From Coriaria nepalensis (lineage: Eukaryota; Streptophyta; Magnoliopsida; Cucurbitales; Coriariaceae), in the NCBI GenBank assembly GCA_027186245.1, contig CP114481.1, forward strand, positions 5,936,501 through 6,000,500: a DNA stretch of 64,000 bases, given 5' to 3'. Below are positions 11,112 through 23,838 of the stretch, piece after piece. The position numbers and the translations under genes are program-made. Positions within the stretch are counted from its first letter, which is position 1. Each line of letters opens with the position of its first letter. Below the pieces are notes generated by a model, which ran no database searches, had not been told where the DNA came from, and saw only the letters and a list, made by a program, of their open reading frames with translations.

Positions 11112-12362
11112 TCATGTATGGAGATAATTGGCTGCCATCATCAACTCTAGAGTCAATTCCGGTTCAATGGGGAATTCTGTTTCCTTTCCACTGAAAAAAA
11201 AATAAAAAATAAAATAGAGAGCAAAAGTTTCCACGTCATGAGGGAAAAGAAAGAACACAAAAGAAACCAAAGAGACTTGTCCCCCAAAAGACAGAAAAAG
11301 AAAACCAAAGAGACGAAGACATCGGGTTATATATTCTGATGTTATTAGATATGCTCTTCATGATACATTGGGATTTAGCACTACCAGTAAGTTTACAAAG
11401 AACAACAAGGTAGAAGTGATCATAAATCAGCAATTTCAATTAATCGCTTTCTAAAAATCATTTTACCGACCAACCAAACATCATAATAATGATTAGTGCA
11501 ACAATGTATAGAACTAATTAAAATGTAACCAAAATAGAACAAGAAGAGAGTGAATTAAATAACTCAAATAGAAATATCCAAAGTTATAGCATATGGAATC
11601 ACACTAATAGAACCATAATCTTGACATCTGAGAATCATATAGCAGTTAATTAATCCAATAGTCTTCTACAAGATGAGCATACATCGAATGTTTAGGTAGA
11701 AAGACGAGTCTTTCAAGCAAACTCTTCTCTTATCTTTTTTAACATCGATTTAGAGCCTAGAGGAGGCAGGCGATTCGAATGCCTATCAGCAACAAACAAC
11801 TAACAGCAATAATCGGGAAATCATAGAGGAGGCAGGTGATTCGGATGCAAGGAAAATAAAAAAATTAAACACGAAATAATTGATTCCTAACCATCCCTTC
11901 CCAGCAAATTATCAAGCAAACTGAAAAACGGAAAAGGGTGAGTAAGACAAGAACCTGGCAAATTGAAGATTCCAGTAGAAATACTGGCAGATTTTCTCAA
12001 GAATCGTGGTGCTGATTTCGGGGAAACTGACTTCTCTGTGCTCAGTCTCAGAAAAACTCCCTAAACCGTACCCCCATCCCGATCAAAAAGATTGAAGGGG
12101 AGAAGAAAAAAAATCAGCCTTTTTAATCTTATAACGGAAACCTAAAAATAGAAAATGAAACAGACTAATCAAGAAAACAATTTCGGCCTAATTTCTCCCT
12201 AATTGTGAAGCTAAATGCACAAAAGATAGAAACCCTCAAAATGGAGAGACCTGGAGATGTCAGCATGTTACGAATCGTCTGAGAAACCATGGCAGCGTCC
12301 TGGTGAATTACGAATTGGAATCCCTCAGCGCTAATTAGCTTCACTGTATCTTCCTTCTTCAT
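11112..12362 (-). CDS. ELC: Elongin C (SKP1/BTB-fold adaptor)
   Basis: Three exons, 12362-12251, 12060-11955 and 11190-11112 (phases 1 and 2), join to 98 residues, the normal length of plant Elongin C. The product opens MKKEDTVKLISAEGF, carries QDAAMVSQTIRNMLTSPG, then FPEISTTILEKICQYFYW and closes ELTLELMMAANYLHT, essentially the Arabidopsis ELC sequence (At5g59140) as I remember it. Elongin C is a small BTB-fold adaptor linking substrate receptors to cullin-type ubiquitin ligases, and in animals and yeast is also part of Elongin transcription factor complexes. Residues FAS just before GKETEF replace the YSR I recall from Arabidopsis. Intron 2 (764 bp) holds no further exon. The gene lies head to head with the Rab gene, ~1.3 kb apart. 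Confidence 0.95.
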
Positions 12363-13633
12363 TATGCCCTAATTTCTCAGTCTTTCCCTGTATCTCCCTG
12401 GATCTGAACGAAGCGCGAAGGAATTTTACGGTTTCTTTTGTTCCCGGGAAAGCAAAGGGGAAAAATGCTGCTAAAATTGAAACTCCGTTGAGTTTAATTA
12501 AAAGCCCATGTCTGGCGTTTAACAATTATCTGCAGCGCGACATGTCGTTAGCGTTACAGAGCCGACTAAGATCTGAAATAAAATAATGCCACAAAGAAAT
12601 ATTGTTCCTAAGTTATATTTTTATAAATTCATTATTTTATTAGTTTTATATTAATTTTCTAATTTCTGTATTATTATAATAAAATATATTACTTAATATA
12701 ATTATTTTTTCTACCATCAAACTAAAGTAATACTTTTTAAACACGTAACACATATATTATAATATAATACATATAAAATAAGAATTTTAATAGTTAAAAT
12801 TTTAAAATAATAAATTTAATTTAATTAATTATTCAAATCATAGAGTTTAAGCTCCTTAAATATTTATTTTATAATAATGTCAAAAATAATTGTCACCATT
12901 TTTATACATATCTAATCATATAATATTTTTCTCATGATTTCTCTTATCATAAAGAACATATTCTAGTACCAACATTATTATATCATATTCAATAAGTATT
13001 TATCGACCATTATTTGTTAATCTCCTTGTTTAACAATCACTAATCACAACTGTAATCGCTAATTAAAATATGACCAAAAAGGAAAAGAAAAAAGGCCAAC
13101 CGCAGGTGTTGAAGAAGATAACAACCCCTGCACTACCCGTCAGCGCCAAGCCAGCCTGACAAACACAGGTCATATAACCTGTACACAGTTCCGAAGAGAT
13201 TCATCTACACGACGTCGTTTTCACGCCGCAGTCACTCAATTTATTACTATTATTAGTATATTATTTCCCCTGAAAGAAGGATTAGGACATTAACGATAGA
13301 ATCTATTTATAGGCCGTTTCTAAAGCCCTCTCATTTCCCATACGTCTTTTCGTTCTTCTACCTTCCTTGTCTTTGCTCTGAAAGTTTGAAATTGTCCGCA
13401 ACTCGTACGATTACCCTTCTTGATCATCAATCGAACAGTCTTACACTAAGAAAAGATTGATCTCCATCTTCTCGATCATTCGCTTTGCGGTAAGCTTCTC
13501 TTCTCCCATGCAATCTGAGTTTGATGTATTTTGGTTAGTGTCTGGATTTTGATTGATTTAGTTTTGTGGAGATTGAGAATTTTCTGTGTTTGGATCTGGT
13601 TATGTTTGCGGGATCGTGGAAAAGGAGAGTGCC
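12363..13633. other. bidirectional promoter region between Elongin C and the Rab gene
   Basis: AT-rich centre with no exon. A TATA-like TATTTATAG lies at 13304-13312, about 320 bp before the Rab start codon and followed by a pyrimidine-rich leader. A consensus-like donor (GCG/GTAAGC, near 13489) suggests an intron in the Rab 5' leader; the matching acceptor was not settled. Confidence 0.5.
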
Positions 13634-15466
13634 ATGGCTCATAGAGTTGAACACGAGTATGACTATCTGTTTAAGATCGTGCTGATCGGCGACTCTGGCG
13701 TCGGCAAGTCCAATATTCTGTCTAGGTATACCAGAAATGAGTTCTGCTTAGAATCCAAGTCCACCATTGGCGTTGAGTTCGCTACTAGAACTCTCCAGGC
13801 AAGTTTCTAATAGTCTGATAATTTGCTGTAAATTTTCTGGCCTTTATTCTTTCTGGATTTTGCTTTCTTTTTTGGCACTAGATTTGTTCTCATTTATTTA
13901 TTTTTCATTTCCGTGTCTCCTTTGGAATTCTGTGAGTTGATGTGTGACTTTTGAATCGCTAATCCTGGGCTCCAAACAGATGATCCTATTTTTGCTTTTT
14001 AGCTGAATGAGTAGTTTGACTGTCTGAGGAAAATTCAATCTCGCCACAATTTTTCTTCAATATTTAAAATGGCGAGGTTCAGTCACTAGAAACTAATAAA
14101 GGGAGAAGCAGCTTGAATTTTTGTTTTGTAACCTTGATTTTCTAGAGGATAGATGGTGGACAGGTGGGAAGATGGTTATAAAATAAGCAATGGCGATATT
14201 TTCTTCAGAATTACATGTATTTACTGCTTCCTCAAAAATCATGGTTAAGGAAATAAATAAATAAATGTGGGGAAAATGAGCATATGTAAAGGGTTCATAT
14301 TTGTACCAACATATCGCAGCTAGAGGCATGTGTTGATCCCAAATATTCATACTTCCATGGGAGATCTGATAAGTTGCATTGCGTTTAGACCACAATTTCA
14401 AGTTAGTGGCAATGTGTGTTTGATGGGCAACCAAGGAAAAATTGGAAAGCATGAATTTTACAGCGGCCCTATATAATATACATTTTGAATTTTTAGACTA
14501 CCTCCATCTTTTGTGTCTATTATATTCTAGATCATGCTGGGGGTCTATGTTGGATTTGATCCAACTAATTGATTATGAGGAATTTCTGAAAGCATGTTGT
14601 TTTGTTAGAGCATTTGCTTGAGATGTCTGATCATGAGTTTGTTCTTGTAGATATTTAAGACGATGAATGAAGGCCGTTGAGTTTGTTGAATAGCTAGTAC
14701 TGATACACTCTTGTATAGTGAATTGGTAGACAAATGGTTTAAAGCCCTTTGCAATTCCAGTAGAAAATATAGAGTGAAAAAAAAAGTCTCCAGTAATTTC
14801 CTGTTAGCGGACTTATTGAATTTAAGATGATCTTGTATATGTTGTTCTGCACCATCTTCAATTTGGGATGATTGGAATAGTGCCTGTCCTCTAAGATAAC
14901 TAGATTTCACACCTAATTAATTGACAAATCATTTTCTATTTAATCCAAACATAAATAATGGCCGAACTTTTATACAGGCTGAAGGGAAAACAGTCAAGGC
15001 GCAAATATGGGACACAGCTGGTCAGGAGCGATACCGCGCCATAACCAGTGCTTACTACAGAGGAGCAGTTGGTGCTCTCATTGTTTACGACATAACCAAG
15101 AGGCAAACTTTTGAAAACATTGAAAGGTGGCTCCGGGAATTGCGGGACCATGCAGATTCAAACATTGTAATAATGATGGCGGGGAATAAGTCGGATCTCT
15201 TACATCTACGAGCAGTTTCAGATGCAGATGGTCAGGGATTGGCTGAGAAGGAAGGTCTCTCTTTTCTCGAGACGTCAGCATTAGAAGCAACGAACATCGA
15301 AAAGGCATTCCAAACCGTCTTGACTGAGATCCGCCATATCATAAGCAAAAAGGCATTGGCAGCTCAAGAAACAGCTGCAAATACCAGCATTCCGGGCCAT
15401 GGAACTATGATCAATGTGGGAAATTCTTCGGGGAATACAAACAAAGTAAGTTGCTGTTCCACTTGA
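13634..15466 (+). CDS. RABA2: Rab GTPase, RABA2 (Rab11) subclass
   Basis: Two exons, 13634-13798 and 14978-15466, encode 217 residues. All G motifs are present: GDSGVGKS (19-26), the effector segment [14 protein letters not shown] (40-53), WDTAGQE (66-72), NKSD (125-128) and ETSALEA (153-159). The C-terminus KVSCCST carries the double Cys for geranylgeranylation. The wording around [30 protein letters not shown] and [10 protein letters not shown] matches Arabidopsis RABA2 members, which act on trans-Golgi/early endosome compartments and cell-plate traffic. The intron follows codon 55, the usual place for plant RABA genes, but its donor is GC (CAG/GCAAGT) instead of GT. Residue 56 is Ala where Val is usual. 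Confidence 0.95.
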
Positions 15467-16734
15467 GTTGAGGAAGAAGAGGAAGAGAGACGGTTGTTAG
15501 ACAGAGGGACATGTAGAATACCATTTTTTACCAACTTCATTGAGTTGTCGGTTGTGAGATTCTTGTGATAAGGAAAGCTTGTGGAATGGGCCCTGTTTGA
15601 CTAGAAAGTTCAAAACATATTTGTACTTCTCAAAATACGTTTTTGAAACTCTATTTTCATGATTAGCCGTTTGGAATAAGTCAACAAAGTATATTTTTCT
15701 TGTCAGGTATCTTTAAATAGAATCACTATTCTTCACAAATATATATATTGTTCGTTTTACTTTTTTACTCCGCTCGGTTTTTGACTGACGACAATTTTTT
15801 CTCATTCCTCTTCCCTCTCTTTTCTCACTTCACCTTTCTTCTCCTTCAGACCTCTCTTCCTTCACCCGATTTGTCTTTCCCCTTCAAGCACAACTCCGAT
15901 CCTTCTCACCCCGTTGTCTAGAGAAAACCACAAATTTATATAAAATGAACTGTATTGTCGTACTACATATATGTTTGGTGTTAACTGTTGAATTGGGCTA
16001 TTATAATTAATTAACATAAAATAGGAATTCAATGCAATTCCTATAATTATAACCTCTATTTGTATATGAGATGATTGCACCCACAAAATACAATATACAT
16101 TGTAGTTTCATATATTGTTTTAAAAGCACGCCATAGAATTTCAACAGTAACTAGTCATAGAATTTCCAAACACTAAGGGCAGAAGAAATAATACAGTTTA
16201 ATATTTTAAAGTAAAAAAACATGAAGAAGAGCACATGCCTCTAAGAGTTGAAGAAAATTAGATGTGGAATCTGAAGAAATACATTTTGAAAGCATTCGAA
16301 CATGTACCCTTATTGCATAAAAAGTGGAGAGGGGGCTCGAAGTGGAGAATGGCTCGAACTTGTGCCCTTATTGCACAAAAGTGCCTTTTGAGTACTTACT
16401 TGGGCTATCAAACGAAATTCCATATTCTGGTTAATGTTTTCACTTTATATATATATATATGTATATAATTTATATGACCGCGAAGAAGAGGCGGCCGACT
16501 GCGTTGGGGTCATGGTGTTTCAAAAAGTTATATTGAACATATATTTTCAACAAATGTAAGAATAGTTTAGATTAATGCAAGTTAATGTTTAAAAAATGAA
16601 AGGTGTCATCATAGAGTCATAATCAAAATCACGAACCATCAACTAGCATGATGGTAGAATTAGGTAGTGAAAATGTGCGTCTGAGTATTAAAGATTGAAA
16701 AAAAATAACCAAACCAGTAATTTAGAAAGTTTAT
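15467..16734. other. 3' flank of the Rab gene, no further gene seen
   Basis: 3' untranslated region followed by AT-rich spacer. A short duplicated word (TCGAA..TG.ACCCTTATTGCA) occurs twice at about 16297-16380. Frames here are short with no motif. Confidence 0.5.
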
Positions 16735-17460
16735 GTACTTCAAACTTTACGGGTCGATAAATTTTGAGAACACCCATCAACTTGTAAAATTTAAAAGTCA
16801 GAGAGTAAATAGTCTTTGTACTAAAAATTATGCTAGTCGACAGGTGTTCTCCTACTGGTCGACGAGTTTTGAGAACACCCGAAACTTATAGAGTTTGAAG
16901 TCATAAAGTAAAAAGTTTATGTACTCGAAACTTTATGGGTCAACAAGTTTTGAGAACATCCATCAACTCGTAGAGTTTGGATGTCAGAGAGTAAAAAGTC
17001 AGTGTACTTAAAACTTTACTGGTCGACGCTTTTTGAGAATCCCGTCGATTCGTAGAGTTTGAAGGTTAGAGAGTAAAAAGTATGTATACTCAAAACTCTA
17101 CTGGTCGATGAGTCTTGAGAACACTCGTCGACCCATAGAATTTGGAGATTAGAGAGTAAAAAAAAGTTCGTTAAAACTTTACAGGTCGATAAGGGTTCTC
17201 AAGACCTGTCAATCCGTAAAGTTTGGAAGTCAGAAAGTAAAAAATCTATATATTGAAAACTTTATTGATCGATGAGTTTTGAGAATATGCAACTACTCAT
17301 AGAGTTTTAAAATTAGAGAATACAAAATCTGTATACTAAAAACTCTACGAGCCAATAAATATTCTCAAGATCCGTTGGCCTATAAAATTTAAAAATTAGA
17401 ACTTTAATCTTAAAACTCGTTGAGATATATAATTTTAAGTATATAAATTTTTTAATCTCT
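16735..17460. repeat. degenerate ~82-bp tandem array with inner inverted words
   Basis: About eight diverged units start with AAACTTTAC-GGTCGA-like words (near 16742, 16850, 16930, 17013, 17094, 17174, 17257, 17339). A typical unit runs from that word through GAGTTTTGAGAACACCC and GTAGAGTTTGAAGT to AGAGAGTAAAAAGT. In two units the inner word is inverted (GTTCTCAAGACC versus TTTTGAGAAC), so single strands could fold. No reading frame spans the array. Confidence 0.85.
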
Positions 17461-18552
17461 AACTTCCAAACTCTACGACTTTAACATTTTAAAACATAGT
17501 TCAAGAGCTCCAGCCAAACAGGGCTAGAATTTGGTAAGCAATCTTTCTTACGCATTATCGTTATTATTATTTATATTTTAAGAAAATCTCTCATTCATTT
17601 GCAGAAGATTGAATTATTGGGTTGGAAAGAATATGATTAATGGATTTTTGCTGTCCCCCGGCCCCACTCTCTGCATGACAACATCCTCATCTGCTCCTTC
17701 TTCCCACTCCCACTCCCTCCCCTCCACTCATATATTTATTTTTTCCTATTTTTCAAGTATCTATTTTAAATAATAAAAAATTATTATTATATATATGTAT
17801 ATATAATATTTAAAAATTTATTATAAATATAATATAAATATTATATTAAATGAAATTAATTATTTTTAAATCATAGATTATAAATAATTTTTTATTATAA
17901 ATATTATATTTATTAAGTAATATAATATATAAAAACATTTAATTGCGATGAAATTATATTTATGTCTCTTAAAATAATTATTATATTGAAAGATATTGAA
18001 TTTTGAAAAAATAAAAATAAAAATTTGAGGTTGAATAATAATTTCCATAGTCTCCTTCTCTGAATTTTGGGTGAAGGAGAACGATGAAGATGCGAAGGAT
18101 GGAGGAGAAGACAAAGCTGTGATAGACGACTGAGATGATGAAGCTGATAACGGAAGAGAAGAGAATACCTTTGGCATATGCATCGAAATCAAAGAGGAGA
18201 TGAAGAAGAAAAATAGGGCTTCTGCTTAATTCCACTACTAGCAATTTAGCCCAACTTGCTTACTTTTTCACTGTAAAGATGACGACAACTATACTAAAAG
18301 GAACCAATCTGGGGCTTCCACCCCTTTTGAGTTTCTCTACAAAATTTTTCATCTAGGTTTCTCTTATATCACAAGCATTGAAGAAAAATGGACGACTATA
18401 ATCTGAACATTCCACGGCTCTCAAGAAGAAGCAGAGGAGCAATTGAAAAAAGAAAAAGAAAGGAAAATGGGTTATTTAACGGGTGGGCTAATAATAGATG
18501 GGTCAAATCATATAAATGGGTTATTTAAGTATTGTTTGGCGAACTCTAAGAG
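17461..18552. other. AT-rich spacer before tRNA-Val
   Basis: Mostly AT-rich. On the minus strand frames at 17878-18244 give a hydrophobic, low-complexity peptide; I see no family motif or splice support and do not call a gene. Confidence 0.45.
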
Positions 18553-18626
18553 AGTCTGAGCCCGGGTTCGAACCGGGGACCTCTAGTGTGTGAGACTAGC
18601 GTGATAACCGACTACACCACCGAGAC
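18553..18626 (-). tRNA. tRNA-Val (anticodon CAC), possibly impaired
   Basis: 74 nt on the minus strand with a normal D arm, anticodon loop CTCACAC (anticodon CAC) and T arm GGTTCGAACC. It matches the plant tRNA-Val(CAC) consensus as I remember it except at two places: position 5 is C and faces C at position 68 in the acceptor stem (a mismatch; G is usual), and the discriminator is T where A is usual. Either a tolerated variant or the start of decay to a pseudogene. Confidence 0.85.
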
Positions 18627-18828
18627 ATTCAAGCAACTTGGTTCTAGATTTGTAATTAGTCTTATTTATTGATCTGCTGACCATGTGATGATATTCGCCT
18701 ACCATAGTGGCAGTCTCGCAGACTGGCTGGCGGGGACGAATTGCGGAGAAACGGTGATATATGGACGTTGCAAAACAACGAAAGCGTAATTAGTTTCCGT
18801 CTACAATTCAATTTCTCGACGATCTGCC

Positions 18829-21800
18829 ATGGAAGCTCACCACGCTTCTCTCGGTCGACGAACGGTAATTGATCTCATTCCTTCTTGTTTCCTCCTCGCT
18901 TCGCATCCCTATTTCCCTCTCAATATATCGTTCTTTCTCACGCGCATTCAGACACAGAATACACGTCTCCTTGTTTGCATTATTGAAGGAATCCTTGCTC
19001 CTTGTCGTTTTCATTTTCGCAGTTGGAAGAGATTCGTCAAAAGAGAGCGGCGGAGAGGCTAAGCAAAACTCCTTCCGGACCAGATCTAAGCCAACTCTCA
19101 AGCTCTGACGGTATTTTGTTGATTTGTTCCTCACATTCATCAATTTTGTCTTCCTTTTCCGTCGTCCTTGGAAAAAAAAAACTTGGTGTATTTATTGTTG
19201 TTATTTTTTCAATGCGTATGCGATGCAGATATTATGGGGTTGAGGAAATCAGAGAGTGGAAACCGACTCTCAGAGGTAGATTCTTTTTCACTACGTTTGC
19301 TATTTCTTCAGATATTATGCAGATATTGTTGTTATTTCTTCTGTTTGGCTGAAGGAATCATCGCATTTGAACATGATAATAAAGAATGTGTAATTCTTGA
19401 TTTCCCTCAGCTATGTTATTTTGGTTCCTGGAAATTAGGTATTCTTATCTAGGTTTGTATCATTGCAAATTTCTTTTCATGCAAATCCCAGAATTAATCC
19501 CTTGGGAAAAAAAAAAGAAAAAGAAAAGAAATGCTCAATCTTACAAGTGGTGGTGCTTATGATCTGAAATAACCAATTTACTTTTAATTTACCTGCAGAC
19601 CGATGTTAGCAATTTAGTCTCTCAGATACAAGATCTGCTGAAGAAGAATTCAGAACTGGAAGAAGGAAACAGTGAATTATCTTCTAAGGTTTTCTATTAA
19701 ATTCTTATTTTCTTTGGTTTTGTATTCCGGCAGTGTGTCCTTACCTGGTTGTTGATCAGTTAGTCTAAATACACTATTGTTGTCTTCTTTCAGCTTCAAT
19801 CAAAGGAAGTTGAGAACGATACGCTTAAGAAGCGATTAACTGATCTGGTAATCAAAGACCCCTTTAACTGATTTGCTATGGTGGATTTCTGTTGAATGTT
19901 GCGTTTGCTTTCTTATTTGTCATATCAGTTATATTATTAGTAGACCTATTTCAACATAAGGAAACCTCATTTAATTCTGTGGATGCTTTGCTTATGGGGA
20001 AAACGAAGATAATGACGCTCCTTTGTAATTTCGAAATGAATGTATCATCTAGAAGTTAGAACATTATGAGCCATGTCTCTTAGCTTTTATATCAGAACCC
20101 TCTTGGCACTTATACCTTTCTATGTTACCTGTTTAACCTTTTGTTTTACTCTTTTTCTGTTGATTGTACTAGCTCTTTAGAAAATTATACTTAACTTCTT
20201 TCATCGAATGCCATATTGCAGGAGCAGAACACTGTCCCATCATTGAGAAAAGCACTGAAGGATGTTGCAATGGAGAAAGATGCAGCAGTTGTTTCCCGGG
20301 TATACACACTCTAAATTTAAATTGCTTCTTCTCATTCAATTTATCTATGGCATTTCCCTCTAGGCCTCTTTGACTCAGTATTGAAATGATTTTGCAGGAG
20401 GATCTCTTGGCCCAACTTCGCACATTGAAGAAACGTCTGAAGGAAGCAGAAGAAGAACAATATCGTGTATGTAATTAGTCTTGAAATAAACATTTGCATG
20501 TAGGTTGTTTTATATTACTAATTAGTCTATTATATAATGCGTCAGGCTGAGGAAGATGCTGCATCCTTGAGGGCAGAACTGAACTTGATACAGCAACAGG
20601 CAATGAGTGGCTCTCTTGCTCAAATCACCTCTCTTGGCCATTCACCAGATCAGATACAAAGCTTAGAAAAGGAAATATCAAGTTTAAAATTTGAGTTACA
20701 GGTAAATCTTCATTAACATCTTTTTTCTTATTGTCTCAATAGAGTTTTTATTAGAGGTGCGTAAGAGTGGTTTCAATATTATAGAAAGAGTTAATGTTGA
20801 GGCAGCAAGAGCAACAAAAGTTAGCAGAGGAGCAAGGCCGAACATCAACCCTAGTCTCTGAAAAGCGGGAATTGGAAGAAAAACTTGCAACCATGTCTAA
20901 CAAGGCCTCAGGTACAAAACCTAAGAAATATCTAGTTATTATGTCAAATTTGTGATGGTCTTAAGAGGTTTTAGCGACACTCATTTCTGTTCATGTCATT
21001 GATTCACTGCCTCTTATGCTATACAGAAGTCTCAAATAAGCTGGCCGATAGGACGTTTTCATTGGTAAGTGAATTGGTAGTTCTTGTTTCAAATATTGCT
21101 GAAGTCTTGTCTGTAATGATGGTTTGACTGGAAGTCATAGGGAATGTGGCAGAGGGTGGGGCAAATTTAACAAGATACTGGGAAAGAAAATCATTGAACT
21201 TTGATTCTTCTTTTTTTTCTGATGTAGGTTTATGGTTTTTTATTATTATTTAATTTTCAGGAAGACATAGAGAGACTCCAGGAAAAAATGCATGACATGG
21301 CTGTAGCGATTGAGAGATTGGAAATTAGTAGGCAGAAACTATTAATGGAGGTAAGTGAAGTCTATAACTTTGGACAATGAGGTGAAATATCTGTAATCAT
21401 GTTGTTTTTTCTTTTAGTGATGACACTTGATAGCTCTATTGCTTGTTATATTTCTGGTAGATCGATTCCCAATCTTCAGAAATAGAGATGCTTTTCGAGG
21501 AAAATTCGAGTCTCTCTAGCTCTTACCAAGATGCTATGGGCGTGGCAACACAATGGGAGAATCAGGTAAATTGTCAGTTGCTCAAGTTGCACAGAACCTA
21601 CTCGGTATGACTTCATATATTATCGCCTGACCGGTAATTTCTTATAGGTGAAGGACTGTCTCAAGCAAAATGAAGAACTCCGTAGAATTCTTGATGATTT
21701 AAGAACTGAACAGTCAAGGAGCTTGACATTACCCCATAAAGATGGCGCAAACGACTTCGAAATTCTCTCCCTCAAGGTATACACTTGCTTAACCTATAAC

Positions 21801-22190
21801 ATTCATCCTGCAAAAATTCCCAGTTCGAACTATCTCATATAAATAGATATATGATCATTACAGACCCATCACATAAAAAGTAAGTTTTCAATTTATGCTT
21901 TCGATCTAAGCAGGGTCAACTTTCAAAAGAACAGAGCCGAGCAGAGGCCCTATCCGGGGAGATCTTACAGCTGTCAACACGACTCCAACAGGCGACACAA
22001 GCATACAATGGGCTTGCTCGTCTGTAAGATCCTCTCATTTCTTGTATGTATTCTTTGTTTATTCTGTAAACTTATCATGCAAAATGCTCTTTGTTATTAT
22101 TGAAAATCTTACAGGTACAAGCCAGTGTTGCGGAATATCGAGAGTAGTCTAATTAAGATGAAGCAAGATGGATCCATCTCTGTACGTTAA
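18829..22190 (+). CDS. long coiled-coil protein of unknown function (At5g59210-like)
   Basis: Fifteen exons, all joined in frame: 18829-18864, 19023-19110, 19229-19275, 19599-19688, 19794-19847, 20222-20299, 20398-20466, 20546-20701, 20785-20911, 21027-21064, 21261-21350, 21461-21565, 21648-21776, 21914-22023, 22115-22190, giving 430 residues. The product begins [20 protein letters not shown] and is largely alpha-helical with Glu/Lys/Leu/Gln heptads from about residue 60 to 400, for example [18 protein letters not shown] and [14 protein letters not shown]. The tail [13 protein letters not shown] is a compact conserved end. Plants have a conserved family with this start and end, often annotated as myosin-heavy-chain-related only because of the coiled coil; there is no motor domain. 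A scaffold or tether role is inference. Confidence 0.9.
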
Positions 22191-23838
22191 AAGAGGAGCA
22201 AAGACCAAAAATCAGTGATTTTTGTATACGTAAGTTTTAGACAGAATATTTACAACCCCCACTTCCAAAAAAAAAAAAAGAAAAAAAGATGAAAGTAGCA
22301 TCTTTCTACATAAATCTTGGAAGCGAAGGATGTGGCTTGGCATTCAAAGATTGTTGAAATATATCTTCTTTATATTCTATTTTCATATATATATTTTTTA
22401 AATATTGAAATGGTTAAAGAAAAAAAAAATTAACTTGAGAATATTATAAGGAAGAAAATTAAGATTATATTATTAGTCTATGAAACTAGAAACACAAATT
22501 TATACTGAAGGGTCGAAAAGAATTAAAATATGGTTTAATTAGAAATTTTGAAACAAAACAAGTGAAGAAGTTTTGGAAACTTGTTAGAACGTCTTGAGTT
22601 ATGGGAACTTTCTTGAGTTATGGAAACTTGCCTAAACGTCGAAGCGTAAACAATAAAGGAACGTAAGAGACTAATACTGGAAAGAAGCGTAATACTGAAA
22701 TATTATTATTTTTATTTTTTGGTATATTGCTCCTTCCTCTAGAGCACGCTGCAAGCAAAAAATTGATACAACAGCCATGTCTTCTTCCTCTATCTCTTCT
22801 CAGCCTTTCGTGACCGCCACAACCTTCACAATCGACGTACCTTTCCGATAAATTATTGCCATGGGTGAAGCTTGGCTTCATTGTTGGGGTTGTAATAGTG
22901 GTAATATTTCTCATGAGTTATATTATAACTCGGATTAGGATATGAGAAGACACAAGCAAAAAGCTGCTCCAGCAACATCATCAACATCACAAGCAGGGCA
23001 TGGAAACCATTAGTGGAAGTAATTAGAAGAAGCTTATAATATCAATTTATGTCTTTCTTTGTTTTGTCACATCCTTGCTTTTCCTTCTTTGTTCGTCCGG
23101 TTCATTGTTGTCGGATAAACGATTTTCAAATTTTTTTCTTTTATGTAGCGTTTACTTTCTTCATGTTATAATGCTGTTTGTTTGATGCATTGTGTTCGTA
23201 AGTCATACGTACGTCCGTACCATGAAACAACCTTTGCCGTTAACTCATATTTAACTACTTCAACTATTATTTTTGGTTCAATAATTTCTTTCTAACATAA
23301 TTTAAAATATAAATTAATCCCTAACACAAAATATAATTGCTTTTCACCCATTGATTTTTAATTTTGTTAATTTTTACCCATTATAAATTTTGATCAATTT
23401 TATTTCCACCCACATCACCATTTCAACCACCACTACCATCATGACCCCTGCCACCACCGCTGCAGCCACCATTCCAATAAAAAAAGAAAATTCTTTTAAA
23501 AATTATAAAGAGATTCAATAACGTTATGCTAACGTTAACATTGGAATAGACTTGCCAGACAAAATCAACATCCATACCTATTTTTCATGATTTTAGATGC
23601 CTATGTTCTTGCAGGTCGGATCAAGGGCATGAACTATGAACGAATTTTTGCATCAAACAAATGCATATATAATCAATCAAGGTCATTATCATTTCTATCT
23701 CGTAACCACGTTTGTCGATTTTATTTCAAAATTACGTTTGAAAATCATAAGCCTAACGCTAACTACCTCTTTCAGTAAAATTAAAACCAAAAAAATAAAA
23801 GATAGAAGGAAAGAAAGACATTTGCGGTGGCCTCATTC
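22191..23838. other. spacer between convergent genes
   Basis: Separates the 3' ends of the coiled-coil gene (+) and the PP2C gene (-), which converge. AT-rich with a poly-A stretch near 22267. A short frame on the plus strand (~22820-22950) could encode one membrane helix but has no start context or flanking exons. Confidence 0.45.

Noticed and set aside
16735..17460. CRISPR-like array
   Set aside because: Units are degenerate along their whole length with no constant repeat and unique spacer pattern, and the DNA is eukaryotic nuclear.
17878..18244. Minus-strand hydrophobic and Ser-rich frames
   Set aside because: Low complexity and AT-driven composition, no motif, no convincing splice sites.
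22820..22950. Short plus-strand frame with one strongly hydrophobic segment (KLGFIVGVVIVVIFLM)
   Set aside because: No start codon in frame, stops close on both sides, no flanking exon. A chance frame in AT-rich DNA or an old relic.
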